IMG/VR virus record: IMGVR_UViG_3300042922_000108
Location: 1 to 56,135 of that record
Reading direction: 5' to 3' (one strand)
Source: a virus
DNA length: 56,135 bases
The notes under the pieces are model-generated. The model was not told the origin of the DNA, did no database searches, and saw only the letters and a program-made list of their open reading frames with translations. This document shows, in pieces, positions 15,114 to 23,363 of the stretch. The position numbers and the translations under genes are program-made. Numbering within the stretch: the first letter of the stretch is position 1; the number at the start of each line of letters is the position of its first letter.

Positions 15114-15878
15114 GTGGCTGAAGAAAACGAAATGCTGGAGACTGAAGAGGATGACCTTTTCGACTTGAGCGATATTGCCACCATCGAAGAGCCCACACCG
15201 GCTCGCAAGCGCACCTCAATGCTTCTGTACGGACGGCACCGCGTGGGCAAGTCCACGTTTGTTGCCCAGTGTGCTGAAGTGGAAGGCATGTTCCCCATCC
15301 TGTGGCTCGCCACGGAAGATGGAACGGGAGCCTTTGAAGGCAAGTACCCCAAGGGTGTCATTGATGTGGTTCACATCAAGGAAGCTATGGACCTTGTGAA
15401 AATCGTCATGAAGGTCACTTCCAACAAGACGCGCTACAAGACGGTGGTTATCGACACTGCCGGTCAGTTCCAAGAACTCATCAAGCGTGACTATCGTGCG
15501 GCTAACCCCAACACGAAGAACGCTTACGAGGTCTGGGATAAGATCGCTGACGGTCTTACCCTTGTAACTGACAAGCTCCACAACAGCCAGTACAACTTCT
15601 TCCTCATAGCACACACCGCTAAGGAAAAGGATGATGTGCTGGGGCAGGTTCTCTTGAGCCCTCACTTCCTTGGTAAGAAGTCGATTGTGGAGATTCCCAA
15701 GATTCCTGATACCATTGCGTATCTGGAAAAGCAGGAAGATGATGAAGGTACGGGATACCGTCTTCTTCACCTCACTGCTTCTGGTAGGATTGATGCCGGT
15801 AGCCGGTATGAACACAAACTACCAGACCGTATGAAGAATCCGAAGATGGCGGATTACTACGCGGCCATCACTGCGTAG
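15114..15878 (+). CDS. Sak4-like RecA-fold ATPase
   Basis: A 254-residue ATPase. Walker A GRHRVGKST is at 40-48 and Walker B-type TVVIDTAG near 110. The compact RecA-like core without LexA-type or full RecA motifs matches Sak4-type single-strand annealing/recombinase proteins of phages. Residues 1-30 are acidic and probably flexible. Start GTG 15114. The next gene is the DUF669-like protein usually found beside Sak4, which strengthens the call. It is expected to anneal or pair single strands during recombination-dependent replication. Confidence 0.85.
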   Translation: MAEENEMLETEEDDLFDLSDIATIEEPTPARKRTSMLLYGRHRVGKSTFVAQCAEVEGMFPILWLATEDGTGAFEGKYPKGVIDVVHIKEAMDLVKIVMKVTSNKTRYKTVVIDTAGQFQELIKRDYRAANPNTKNAYEVWDKIADGLTLVTDKLHNSQYNFFLIAHTAKEKDDVLGQVLLSPHFLGKKSIVEIPKIPDTIAYLEKQEDDEGTGYRLLHLTASGRIDAGSRYEHKLPDRMKNPKMADYYAAITA

Positions 15879-15942
15879 CTTCATTATCAAGTAACACTGC
15901 ACTAAAAAATAACTCGAAAAACAACAAAAGGAAACACACATA

Positions 15943-16476
15943 GTGACTGAGCGTCCTTCATTTGACCTGACCGCCGAAGACCTTGACACCACCCGCAAGT
16001 TGGTGCCGGAAGGCTGGCACACGGTTGAAATTGATGACTGCGAAGACGATCTGGAGACTTCCAACGGGAACCTTCAGTACCTCGTGAAGTACAAGTCCGT
16101 GGATGAGAGCTTCAAGGGACAGCTTTGGGACTACATTGCAGTCACGAAGTCTTCCATTCAGAACATCATCAGCCTGACCAAGGCTGCAGGCCTGCCGGTT
16201 CCCACCAAGGAAAAGCCGGGTCCGTTTACCCCTCCTGAAGCTGATGACCTGATCGGCAAGGAACTCCAGATTGAAGTTGTCCACGTGGATGACTACAAGA
16301 AGGCAACTGACGATGAGGGCAATATCCTCAAGCGTGCACAGGTCCGTTTCGCCGGTCGTAAGAAGATCGGTGAGAAGGTAGGCAAGACTGCTGCCAAGGC
16401 AACCACCAAGGCTGGCGCTAAGGCTCCGGCTAAGGGCAAGGCCGCTGCTGCTGAGACTGACGGTTTCTCGCTGTAG
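15943..16476 (+). CDS. DUF669-like ssDNA-binding partner
   Basis: A 177-residue protein from GTG 15943 with AAAGGAA ten bases before it. Residues 1-130 fit the DUF669-like fold (LVPEGWHTVEIDDCED, then LVKYKSVDE and a KELQIEVVHVDDYK strand); residues 140-170 are a Lys/Ala-rich histone-H1-like tail, ended by the acidic-aromatic tip DGFSL resembling SSB tails. Such proteins accompany Sak4 and are thought to act as single-strand DNA-binding proteins. The KA-rich tail could bind DNA directly. Confidence 0.8.
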   Translation: MTERPSFDLTAEDLDTTRKLVPEGWHTVEIDDCEDDLETSNGNLQYLVKYKSVDESFKGQLWDYIAVTKSSIQNIISLTKAAGLPVPTKEKPGPFTPPEADDLIGKELQIEVVHVDDYKKATDDEGNILKRAQVRFAGRKKIGEKVGKTAAKATTKAGAKAPAKGKAAAAETDGFSL

Positions 16477-16481
16477 CTGAC

Positions 16482-16541
16482 GTGGTGGGGTAACGATGGC
16501 ACTACCCGTTACTTAAACGTTCAAGATAATGCGCCCACCAC
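16482..16541 (+). ncRNA. Structured RNA or operator hairpin
   Basis: GTGGTGGG (16482-16489) pairs perfectly with CCCACCAC (16534-16541), and directly inside it GTAACG (16490-16495) pairs with CGTTAC (16507-16512). No T-run follows, so it is not a simple terminator. It could be the 5' end of a structured transcript or a repressor site. Confidence 0.5.
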
Positions 16542-16576
16542 CCTAACTCCTGAGCATGAGTGATAAACTGCTCCAA

Positions 16577-16717
16577 CGGCTGATAGTTCAATCTGGTGTA
16601 GGCGAACATATTGTTCTGTGACGGGCGTGAACACTCGAGGAACGTCACAGCAAATTACTGGGAGCTTCAGAACACTACCTTTGGTGGTAGAGATATGGGT
16701 TCAAATCCCACAAGCCG
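16577..16717 (+). ncRNA. tRNA-like structured RNA candidate
   Basis: CGGCT (16577-16581) pairs with AGCCG (16713-16717) as a short acceptor-like stem. Then TAGTTCAATCTGGT mimics a D-arm, with GTTC (16586-16589) and GAAC (16604-16607). A perfect 8-bp hairpin CTGTGACG/CGTCACAG (16616-16650), a 5-bp hairpin CTACC/GGTAG (16675-16690) and a T-arm-like TGGG-TTCAAAT-CCCA (16696-16710) follow in order. At 141 bases it is too long for a tRNA and lacks a normal anticodon arm, so it may be a tRNA mimic, an intron-interrupted or decayed tRNA. Confidence 0.45.
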
Positions 16718-16748
16718 ACAAGAGCAGCATAGCGTTAGTAGCGGAAGT

Positions 16749-16820
16749 GAAAGCCAGATGGCTCTTGCCGGAGGGCGATAACCTCAAGAGGAAGCCAGTC
16801 GAAAGGCTGGCTTTCCTTTT
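16749..16820 (+). terminator. Terminator with alternative left arms
   Basis: GAAGCCAG (16791-16798) pairs with CTGGCTTTC (16807-16815) before CCTTTT, an intrinsic terminator. A second copy, GAAAGCCAG at 16749-16757, is an even better partner for the same right arm, and CTCTTG/CAAGAG (16762-16790) forms a hairpin between them. Two exclusive folds are possible. Confidence 0.7.
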
Positions 16821-16848
16821 GCCCTAGCGGGATGGAATATGAAACATC

Positions 16849-16857
16849 TGCTAAGCT
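16849..16857 (+). promoter_or_regulatory. Extended -10 promoter candidate
   Basis: TG-C-TAAGCT is an extended -10 (TGnTAnnnT) placed after the terminator and before GAAAGGAG (16871-16878) of the primase-helicase gene. No good -35 is visible. Confidence 0.45.
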
Positions 16858-16882
16858 ATGAGTTTGGATTGAAAGGAGCACA

Positions 16883-19105
16883 ATGACCGAGTACCGCACA
16901 TTCCTTGAAAGTGTCTGGGGAGAACTGCAGGGACAGGTCTGCATTTCGCGCATGAACAATGACCAACTGAAGAACCACAAGTTCTTCTCTTGGCCGGAGC
17001 AGGCAGACGCGATCTGGGACTACGTTGACAAGTACAAGCACGAAGACGTGTACTTCCCTCCTGTACTCTTCAAGGCCAACAAGAGACAGCGTGTGCTCGC
17101 CAGTCAGTGCCAAGTTGTGTACGGTGACGCGGATACCTTCAACCTTGATGACGTGCGCTGTGAGCCGTCCATCATCGTCAGGACTTCCCCCAACAAGACT
17201 CACCTGTACTGGATGATTGAGGGCATGGATAATGCCCAGCTTGCCGAAACGCTCTCGCACTCTGTCTCAGTAGCACACCCCAAGGCGTCCACAGGCTTTG
17301 ATGACGGATGGAGCTGCACCAAGCTTCTGCGTGTTCCCGGCACCACGAACACCAAGTACGTAGGCGAGACGGGTGAGGTCTACACCGTTGAGGTGGAGTA
17401 CACCGGAGTGACCTACACACAGGAAGAGTTTGAAGGGTACTACCCTCCTGTTCCTGAGTACACCATCGACTTCAAGCCCTTCCCCGAAGAGGCTTTCCCG
17501 TCCTACGCTGAGGTTCTGGGCTCCCTGCCTGCAAGCACACGGCTGGAAGGCCTGCTACAGACGGCAGCGTTCCCGAAGAAGTCTGCTGGCTCAGAAGCCT
17601 TGTACGCGCTCTACGTTGAGCTGATGAACCTTGGCGCGACAGATGAGCAGGTCTACGTCATTGCAGAGCGCTCACCGCTGAACAAGTGGAAGCGTGACGG
17701 ACACAGGGATGCTGGAGAGCGTCTGTGGGCAGACATTCAGCGCGCTCGCGTGAAGGATGGCTCACCGATTGATGGTGACGAAGAAGAGGATGATGAAGAC
17801 ACCATCATCACCGTTGCTCCCAAGCCGAAGACCAAGGGCTTTGACTTCCTGAATGAGGGGGAGAAGGAATCCCTGCAGCGCACCTTCATTGATGACTACC
17901 TGACGTGGACTAAGAGCAAGACTGACGCACCGGAGGCCTACCACATTGCTGGCGCGTTCACTGTGCTTTCCACGGTGTTCTCCGATTTCGGTCACGCTGT
18001 GCCTCACTGGGGAGACGTGCCGCTGAACCTGTGGTTCATGGTGCTGGGCTCCACCACGCTTTCTCGTAAGTCCACCGCCAAGGGTTACATGCTGAAGTGC
18101 ATCGAAGCCCTCGAGGGTGAGAACTTCAACTATGACTTGGGCTCCAAGTTCACGGCTGAAGGTCTGGATGAGGCTCTGCGTTCCAATGCCAACCGTTCCG
18201 CTCTGCTCCACATTGATGAGATTCAGGGCTTGATGAAGCAGCTTGACAGCAAGGCCTACCTTGCTGGCATCAAGGGCGAACTCACGGAAATCTACGATGG
18301 CAAGGTCACAGGCAAGCTGCGTGCTTCCGGTGAAGAGAAGGATAAGAAGCGCAAGGGTGCTCGCGTGGCGCTCAACCTGTTCGCAATGGGTATCCGTGAC
18401 CAGCTCGCGGACTACCTGACCGAAGATGACTTCCAGTCAGGCTTCCTGACGCGATTCATCTACGTGTCCGCCAAGCCGCTGCAGCGCACCGCTGAGACTG
18501 ACTACATCGGTCAGCAGGATAAGACAGAGCGCACCAAGGGCGATCCTGCCTTCCTGAACCTCATTGAGAAGCTGAAGGAAGCGCGTGACGTTTGGTCAGG
18601 GTGGAACGATCCTACAGAGCGCACCATTGCAGTGCCAATGAATGTGGAAGCACACGAGCGCTTCAACGCTTTCGTCACGGCTGCTATCGACGCTGCACAG
18701 GCTCAGTCCAAGGCCACGATCCTTGAGGCTGCTACCAACCGTCTGTCTACGTCCATCCTGAAGGCCGCTACGCTGCTGGCAATGGCTGACATGTGTGATG
18801 AGGTTGAGCTTCACCACATGCTGGCTGCTATCAACTACTGCGGTCAGTGGTTTGAGCACCTTGTGGAAATGACCAAGCGGATTTCTGAGAGCAACTGGAA
18901 GCGCCGTCAAGACAAGCTGATGGAAGCCGTGTTTGCCAAGGGTGGTGAAATCTCGTGGGCATCTGCCTACCGCCACTTCAACGCTGAGCTGAAGGCGCGT
19001 GAGTTCACGGAGCTGGTGCAGTCTCTCGAAGAGGCAGGCCTGCTCATCATGTCCAAGAATAAGAAGACCAAGACGCTGGTAGCCGTAATGGAAGGAACTG
19101 TCTAA
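16883..19105 (+). CDS. Primase-helicase fusion
   Basis: A 740-residue replication protein. The N-terminal part (about 1-220) resembles a primase/PrimPol of the archaeo-eukaryotic type: YGDADTFNLDD with spaced aspartates, then RTSPNKTHLYWMIEG and a KLLRVPGTTNTK segment. An acidic linker near 295-310 joins it to a DUF3987-like helicase with a Walker A variant GSTTLSRKST and Walker B LLHIDEIQ, plus an RFIYVSAK segment. It should lay down primers and unwind the fork for the polymerase at 19780. ATG 16883 has a strong GAAAGGAG site. Confidence 0.85.
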   Translation: MTEYRTFLESVWGELQGQVCISRMNNDQLKNHKFFSWPEQADAIWDYVDKYKHEDVYFPPVLFKANKRQRVLASQCQVVYGDADTFNLDDVRCEPSIIVRTSPNKTHLYWMIEGMDNAQLAETLSHSVSVAHPKASTGFDDGWSCTKLLRVPGTTNTKYVGETGEVYTVEVEYTGVTYTQEEFEGYYPPVPEYTIDFKPFPEEAFPSYAEVLGSLPASTRLEGLLQTAAFPKKSAGSEALYALYVELMNLGATDEQVYVIAERSPLNKWKRDGHRDAGERLWADIQRARVKDGSPIDGDEEEDDEDTIITVAPKPKTKGFDFLNEGEKESLQRTFIDDYLTWTKSKTDAPEAYHIAGAFTVLSTVFSDFGHAVPHWGDVPLNLWFMVLGSTTLSRKSTAKGYMLKCIEALEGENFNYDLGSKFTAEGLDEALRSNANRSALLHIDEIQGLMKQLDSKAYLAGIKGELTEIYDGKVTGKLRASGEEKDKKRKGARVALNLFAMGIRDQLADYLTEDDFQSGFLTRFIYVSAKPLQRTAETDYIGQQDKTERTKGDPAFLNLIEKLKEARDVWSGWNDPTERTIAVPMNVEAHERFNAFVTAAIDAAQAQSKATILEAATNRLSTSILKAATLLAMADMCDEVELHHMLAAINYCGQWFEHLVEMTKRISESNWKRRQDKLMEAVFAKGGEISWASAYRHFNAELKAREFTELVQSLEEAGLLIMSKNKKTKTLVAVMEGTV

Positions 19106-19642
19106 GTGGAAGATCAGAAACTTGAAGCCCTGACTCAGGCAGAATTCTACTGGCGCAAGGCGTTCTACGCTGACAACCTGACCAAGCTTGCCTATGCTCA
19201 GGACTTGAACAAGTACGGTGCCTTCAGCCTGTCCCAGCTCGCAAAGGTGGTCCGTACCCACTCATCCTCACTCGCGCGTGAAGGCATCATTGGCGGTGTG
19301 CGAGGTGGACGCTTTGAGCCGGAAACCTTGTCTACTCTGATCCAGTTGCGTAAGCTCAAGATGAAGGATGACAGAATCCCCACAGCCTTGATTGAAACGG
19401 CTCTGGAGGGCGGCACGTCTTGGTCATGTGCTGCCTACCTCACTGGAATAGCGTACTCTAGCTACTACAAGCAGGGTGGGGAATCCACGAGCACAATCCG
19501 CGCAACGCCTTTGAAGCCCACGGAGAAGCAGGCAATCGTCATTGCTATGCGTGCCAACGCTGATCCTCACTTACTTGCACAGCAGTACAAAATCACAACC
19601 GCCTACGTTATGGAGATACACAGGGCACATGGAAACGTCTAA
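19106..19642 (+). CDS. Putative HTH DNA-binding protein
   Basis: A 178-residue protein starting with GTG directly after the primase-helicase stop. Residues about 38-58 (FSLSQLAKVVRTHSSSLARE) read as a helix-turn-helix, and the C-terminus ALAQQYKITTAYVME-like segment (LLAQQYKITTAYVMEIHR) could be a second one. It probably assists replication or regulates this operon; no exact family recognised. Confidence 0.7.
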   Translation: MEDQKLEALTQAEFYWRKAFYADNLTKLAYAQDLNKYGAFSLSQLAKVVRTHSSSLAREGIIGGVRGGRFEPETLSTLIQLRKLKMKDDRIPTALIETALEGGTSWSCAAYLTGIAYSSYYKQGGESTSTIRATPLKPTEKQAIVIAMRANADPHLLAQQYKITTAYVMEIHRAHGNV

Positions 19643-19787
19643 GGTCTACATTCACAAGAATCCCGAAGGTCTGTGGGAGGTGGGAGTTGTCATTGTCGTC
19701 AACGGCGAAGAAACCTACCTCAACAAGCATGAAGCCAGCTCATGGGATGAAGCAGGGGAGTGGGTGAAGGCTAACTACGTTGCGTAG
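19629..19787 (+). CDS. Small hypothetical protein
   Basis: A 52-residue protein from ATG 19629, overlapping the end of the previous gene. It contains three predicted strands (KVYIHKNPEGLWEVGVVIVV) and a short helix with WDEAGEWV, a pattern like small single-domain phage proteins. It overlaps the polymerase start by eight bases. Confidence 0.68.
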   Translation: METSKVYIHKNPEGLWEVGVVIVVNGEETYLNKHEASSWDEAGEWVKANYVA

Positions 19788-21933
19788 CTACATTTACAGC
19801 TCCACACCGATGGAGCAGGAGCACATGGCCCTCCTGAAAAAGGCTAAAGAGCAGTCAGGCATCACGGAGCCCATCGACTTCATGCCACTGCCTGATGAGC
19901 CATTCAAAAACGTCCCAGTGCTTGCGCTGGGGCGTTTGACTCGTGAGGTCCGGTGCCGTGTCATCAATGCACCGTCTCCCGGCTCGCTGATGACCAAGGC
20001 TGACTCCCTGACGCGCATGACAGACGCGCTCAAGCTGCTGGTGAACGGTCCACAGCTCCCTGAAATGAACTACGTGGTGGAAGAGCGCATTGACTGGCTC
20101 TGCGGCATCCTACGGAACACTCACGGCAAAAAGGTCGCGTTCGATATCGAAACGTCCGGTGATGTGAAGTGGGATATCCCTGCTTACGATCAAGTCATTT
20201 CGGTGGCTATCTGGGGCGGCACTGGTCCCGTCATGGTCATCCCCGAGCACATGCTCAGGAACGATCTGATTGAGCGCGCCCTCAACAAGTTCCTACGGCG
20301 CAACAAGATCATCACCGCCAACGGCAAGTTTGACCTGTCCTACTTTGAGCCTGACCTTGTGAACTGGTTCGATATCATGCTGGCTCACTACGCCCTGTTC
20401 CCGGCAGGGAGCACACACGGCCTGAAGGACTTGGCTGACCAGTATTTCGGCTCTGGTGACTGGGATGAAGCCAACAAGCAGTACACGGTAGCCAAGACGT
20501 ACAAGGAAGCCGGTTCCCGCGAAGACGGGGCTTGGTGGAGCGCTCGCAAGTACAGCGGCGGCTCTGGCTACGAACGTATCCCGCGCGCAATGCTGTACGA
20601 GTACAACGCCTTTGACGTGTTCTACACGTGGTTCCTGTACGAGCTGTTTGAGGATTACCTTGCGGAAGACCCAGAGTCCCGCATGGCCTTTGACTGGCTG
20701 CTGGAGCTGGACAATGACCTGTTCCGTGGTGTGGAGCGCCGTGGTATCCGGCTGAATGTCGAGTACCTGAAGCAGCTCGAGGAAGAGATGACTGCTGAGC
20801 TGTTTGAGGCTGAGCAGGAGTTGAACCGCATTGCTGGGCAGGTCATCAATCCGCGCTCTCCCATACAGGTGAAGGACTGGCTGCACAGCCGTAAGAAGCG
20901 TGTCAAGGGCACCGGCAAGGCTGTCATTGAGAAGCTGATGAAGAGTGACCGGACTTCTGATGAGGTCAAGGACTTCTGCAGAGCATTCACCAAGTGCCGG
21001 TTCATCAGCAAGCAGCTTGGCACTTACGTCACGGGCTTCCTGAAGCATTGCCACGGTGACATGGTGTACCCCGGCTACAAGCTGCACGCGGCCTCTACAG
21101 GCCGTCTGGGAGGCTCTGGAGCGTCCATGCTCACAATCCCCCGCGACAAGCGTTTGAAGGCTATGGTGCTGCCTTCCGTGGACGGTCACGTGGTAGTGAC
21201 AGCCGATATGTCTCAGGCTGAGCTACGTGTGATGGCTATGGAGTCCGGTGACCCTTGGTTGATTGCAGCCTTCCAGCCTGACGCTGGCGATATCTTTGAT
21301 ATCCTCCTGCAGTCTGCAATGCCTCAGTACGACTGGGCAGAGCTACACGCTCGAGCTGATGACGGTGACGATCCGGGGCAGTTCTACGGTACGTGGCGCG
21401 CTCGCATGAAGGGCGTTGTGTACGGTGTGTCCTTTGGCCGTGGTGTGGCTGCTATCGCTGCAGCGCTTGAGGTTGAGAAGCACATTGCTCAAACGCTGGT
21501 AGACGGTTTCGTGCGTCCGGGCAGCAAGTTTGCTCAGTGGCGGGAAGAGATAGAAACCAAGGCTCTGACTGGTCAGGCCATCGTGACCAAGTTTGGGCGG
21601 CACTTCCAGTCGGAAATCATCACCGAGTACAACGCTCACGAGGTGACGAACTCTGCGCTGAGCTTCACGTCGCAGTCCACAGCCAACGATATCTGTCTGA
21701 AGGCGGCTGTGTGGCTGAATCCCCAGCTCGAGCAGTACGGCGCGTGGCTCATGGGTACCATCCATGACGCTATCTACGTGACCTGCCCTGAAGAACACAA
21801 GGTGACCGTGGGCAAGCTCATTGCTGAGGCTCTGAAGAGGGCAGGACGGGATGCCTACGGCGATACGGTTCCGTTCGCTGCTGACGCTGGCTATGGACCC
21901 AACCTTGCGAAAATCGAGAAACTTGCCGCATGA
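19780..21933 (+). CDS. polA: Family A DNA polymerase with proofreading
   Basis: A 717-residue T7/PolI-type DNA polymerase. The N-terminal extension is followed by a 3'-5' exonuclease domain with the FDIETS motif (about 119-124) and further acidic motifs in TANGKFDLSYF. The polymerase domain shows motif A TADMSQAELRVMAME, motif B around KGVVYGVSFGRGV and motif C GTIHDAIYVT with the catalytic Asp. It lacks a 5' nuclease domain, usual for phage enzymes. Start TTG 19780 overlaps the previous gene. It is the replicative polymerase working with the primase-helicase upstream. Confidence 0.96.
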   Translation: MRSYIYSSTPMEQEHMALLKKAKEQSGITEPIDFMPLPDEPFKNVPVLALGRLTREVRCRVINAPSPGSLMTKADSLTRMTDALKLLVNGPQLPEMNYVVEERIDWLCGILRNTHGKKVAFDIETSGDVKWDIPAYDQVISVAIWGGTGPVMVIPEHMLRNDLIERALNKFLRRNKIITANGKFDLSYFEPDLVNWFDIMLAHYALFPAGSTHGLKDLADQYFGSGDWDEANKQYTVAKTYKEAGSREDGAWWSARKYSGGSGYERIPRAMLYEYNAFDVFYTWFLYELFEDYLAEDPESRMAFDWLLELDNDLFRGVERRGIRLNVEYLKQLEEEMTAELFEAEQELNRIAGQVINPRSPIQVKDWLHSRKKRVKGTGKAVIEKLMKSDRTSDEVKDFCRAFTKCRFISKQLGTYVTGFLKHCHGDMVYPGYKLHAASTGRLGGSGASMLTIPRDKRLKAMVLPSVDGHVVVTADMSQAELRVMAMESGDPWLIAAFQPDAGDIFDILLQSAMPQYDWAELHARADDGDDPGQFYGTWRARMKGVVYGVSFGRGVAAIAAALEVEKHIAQTLVDGFVRPGSKFAQWREEIETKALTGQAIVTKFGRHFQSEIITEYNAHEVTNSALSFTSQSTANDICLKAAVWLNPQLEQYGAWLMGTIHDAIYVTCPEEHKVTVGKLIAEALKRAGRDAYGDTVPFAADAGYGPNLAKIEKLAA

Positions 21934-22397
21934 TCTGGATTCTTAGATTTTGGGCGAAGGTTGACTACTCAGGTGATTGCTGGTTGTGGCCTGATGCTCT
22001 TACGGAGGGTTACGGCATGTTCAGCCGTGACAACAAGCAACATCTTGCCCATCGTATAGCGTATGAGCAAACTTACGGTGAGATACCAAAGGGGTTGATG
22101 GTGGATCACATGTGTCACACAAGGCATTGTGTAAGGCCTGACCACCTACGCGCTGTAACCCATAAGCAAAATCAAGAGAATCGGAAAGGTAATCAGAAGA
22201 ACAACACTTCCGGTTATCGCGGTGTGTGGCTACACAAACCGTCTGGCCGGTGGATAGCACGTGTGAAACATCACGGTAAGGTGCACCACTTAGGACAGTT
22301 TGACGATGTACATGAAGCAGGTAAGGTTGCTGCAGAGGCTCGTGAAGCATTATTCACCTCAAATCCGTTGAAAGGTGTTGACAAGCTAGTTGCCTAG
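21930..22397 (+). CDS. HNH endonuclease with AP2 domain
   Basis: A 155-residue homing-type nuclease. Residues 8-90 are the HNH part (DCWLWPDA, GLMVDHMCHTRHCVRPDHL), and residues 91-145 are an AP2/ERF DNA-binding domain (NNTSGYRGVWLHKPSGRW, then HLGQFDDVHEAGKVAAEA). This HNH-AP2 fusion is common in free-standing phage homing endonucleases. ATG 21930 overlaps the polymerase stop by four bases; insertion next to the polymerase is a favoured homing location. Confidence 0.92.
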   Translation: MIWILRFWAKVDYSGDCWLWPDALTEGYGMFSRDNKQHLAHRIAYEQTYGEIPKGLMVDHMCHTRHCVRPDHLRAVTHKQNQENRKGNQKNNTSGYRGVWLHKPSGRWIARVKHHGKVHHLGQFDDVHEAGKVAAEAREALFTSNPLKGVDKLVA

Positions 22398-22404
22398 CTG
22401 GAAT

Positions 22405-22445
22405 AGTAGGGGTATCGGCCAAGAGGCCGGTACCCCTATTGTTTT
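22405..22445 (+). terminator. Intrinsic terminator
   Basis: TAGGGGTATCGGCC and GGCCGGTACCCCTA pair around AAGA, followed by TTGTTTT. It ends the replication operon. Confidence 0.9.
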
Positions 22446-22456
22446 GGAGATAGAAA

Positions 22457-22822
22457 ATGCGTCACACGGAACTTCCTGAAGAGATTTCAGACTTTTTCCC
22501 TCTTATCAGTGCTCAGGAGAAGATGGATGCCTTCTGGGAGCTGATCGAGAACCACTATGAGGAAGAGTGGCGAGTAGAAATCAGCGGTGCTGTCTCCCTG
22601 CTGGTCGATGACCACATGCTGGAGCGTGTGCTTCACGACAATGTTGCCGTTGCGTGGTTCAAGTTCGGCAGCAACTTGGGCGGCTGGGATGAGAATGACC
22701 GCCGCTACTTCACCAGCCGTCCTGAATGGCTCAAGGGACTCTGGAGCATTGAGGGCATCTACAACGACAAGCAGGCCTACGTTGGCGGGGAACGTACCTA
22801 CCACTTTGAGCCGGAGGCCTAG
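22457..22822 (+). CDS. Hypothetical acidic protein
   Basis: A 121-residue protein from ATG 22457 with TTGGAGATAGAAA upstream. It is helical and aromatic-rich (AFWELIENHYEEEWRVEI, WDENDRRYFTSRPEWLKGL). No family recognised. It is first after the terminator. Confidence 0.78.
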   Translation: MRHTELPEEISDFFPLISAQEKMDAFWELIENHYEEEWRVEISGAVSLLVDDHMLERVLHDNVAVAWFKFGSNLGGWDENDRRYFTSRPEWLKGLWSIEGIYNDKQAYVGGERTYHFEPEA

Positions 22823-22829
22823 AACTCCC

Positions 22830-23030
22830 TTGCTCTGCACAAAACGGTCTCTAATTTCAAAAAGCGAAGCCAAGGCAATGCTAAAGAGTACGCTGGAGTC
22901 TCCTAGCAATGCTAGAAAGGAATGCCGGTTCTACAAATGCGAAAAGTGCAACACTTTCCACCTGACTTCAATGCCGCTCGAGAGGTATCTTGCGGAAAAG
23001 GAAAACACCACCGGAGCGGATATTTCCTGA
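22830..23030 (+). CDS. Small zinc-finger protein
   Basis: A 66-residue protein; TTG 22830 is chosen, seven bases after the previous stop. The centre reads CRFYKCEKCNTFHLTSMP, the C-x4-CxxC-x3-H finger plus HLTS phrase of a small conserved actinophage family, preceded by a basic KSEAKAMLKS helix. Probably binds nucleic acid or protein; function unknown. Confidence 0.78.
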   Translation: MLCTKRSLISKSEAKAMLKSTLESPSNARKECRFYKCEKCNTFHLTSMPLERYLAEKENTTGADIS

Positions 23031-23033
23031 ACC

Positions 23034-23363
23034 GTGAGTGAAGTCTGTGCAAATAACCATGTAAGAACTGAACAGAACACCAGCCTTGTCAAATGCGGCA
23101 GAGGTGAGAAGCGCAAGCGCGTGTGCTTGGACTGCCGGAATGAGGCGCGTAGGAGTGGTAAACCTGCAGCACATGAGCTGCAGAAGCAGCGTACTGACAA
23201 CCTGCATGAGGATATCGAAGACCTCTTGAGGTTCGGTGCCACATTCGAGGAAATCTTGAACCGTGGAGGTTTCAGTACGTGGAAGAGTATGAAGTCTTCA
23301 CTGAAACGACGTGAAAGGTTTGATCTTATCGAAAAACTGGAACTGAAAAAGGAAAACGTTTGA
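23034..23363 (+). CDS. Zinc-finger plus HTH protein
   Basis: A 109-residue protein from GTG 23034. The N-terminal CANNH ... VKCGRGE ... VCLDCRNE set provides a zinc site like those in HNH tails, and residues 65-100 (FGATFEEILNRGGFSTWKSM) read as a helix-turn-helix. A DNA-binding role is likely. It overlaps the resolvase start by four bases. Confidence 0.72.
   Translation: MSEVCANNHVRTEQNTSLVKCGRGEKRKRVCLDCRNEARRSGKPAAHELQKQRTDNLHEDIEDLLRFGATFEEILNRGGFSTWKSMKSSLKRRERFDLIEKLELKKENV

Larger units (their letters stand above)
16477..16882 (+). other. 406-base gap with structured RNA signals
   Basis: No convincing gene is found here. The gap contains a double hairpin (16482-16541), a tRNA-like set of stems (16577-16717), a terminator with two alternative left arms (16749-16820) and a candidate promoter (16849-16857). 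It is the largest non-coding stretch in the left arm and lies between the recombination genes and the primase-helicase. Confidence 0.8.

Noticed and set aside
16577-16717. Calling this region a standard tRNA
   Set aside because: The T-arm is convincing, but no 7-bp acceptor or normal anticodon arm can be drawn within 70-95 bases, so I only list it as tRNA-like.
20293-21189. A 298-codon minus-strand frame opposite the DNA polymerase
   Set aside because: The polymerase has complete exonuclease and polymerase motifs; the reverse frame shows no protein-like pattern.
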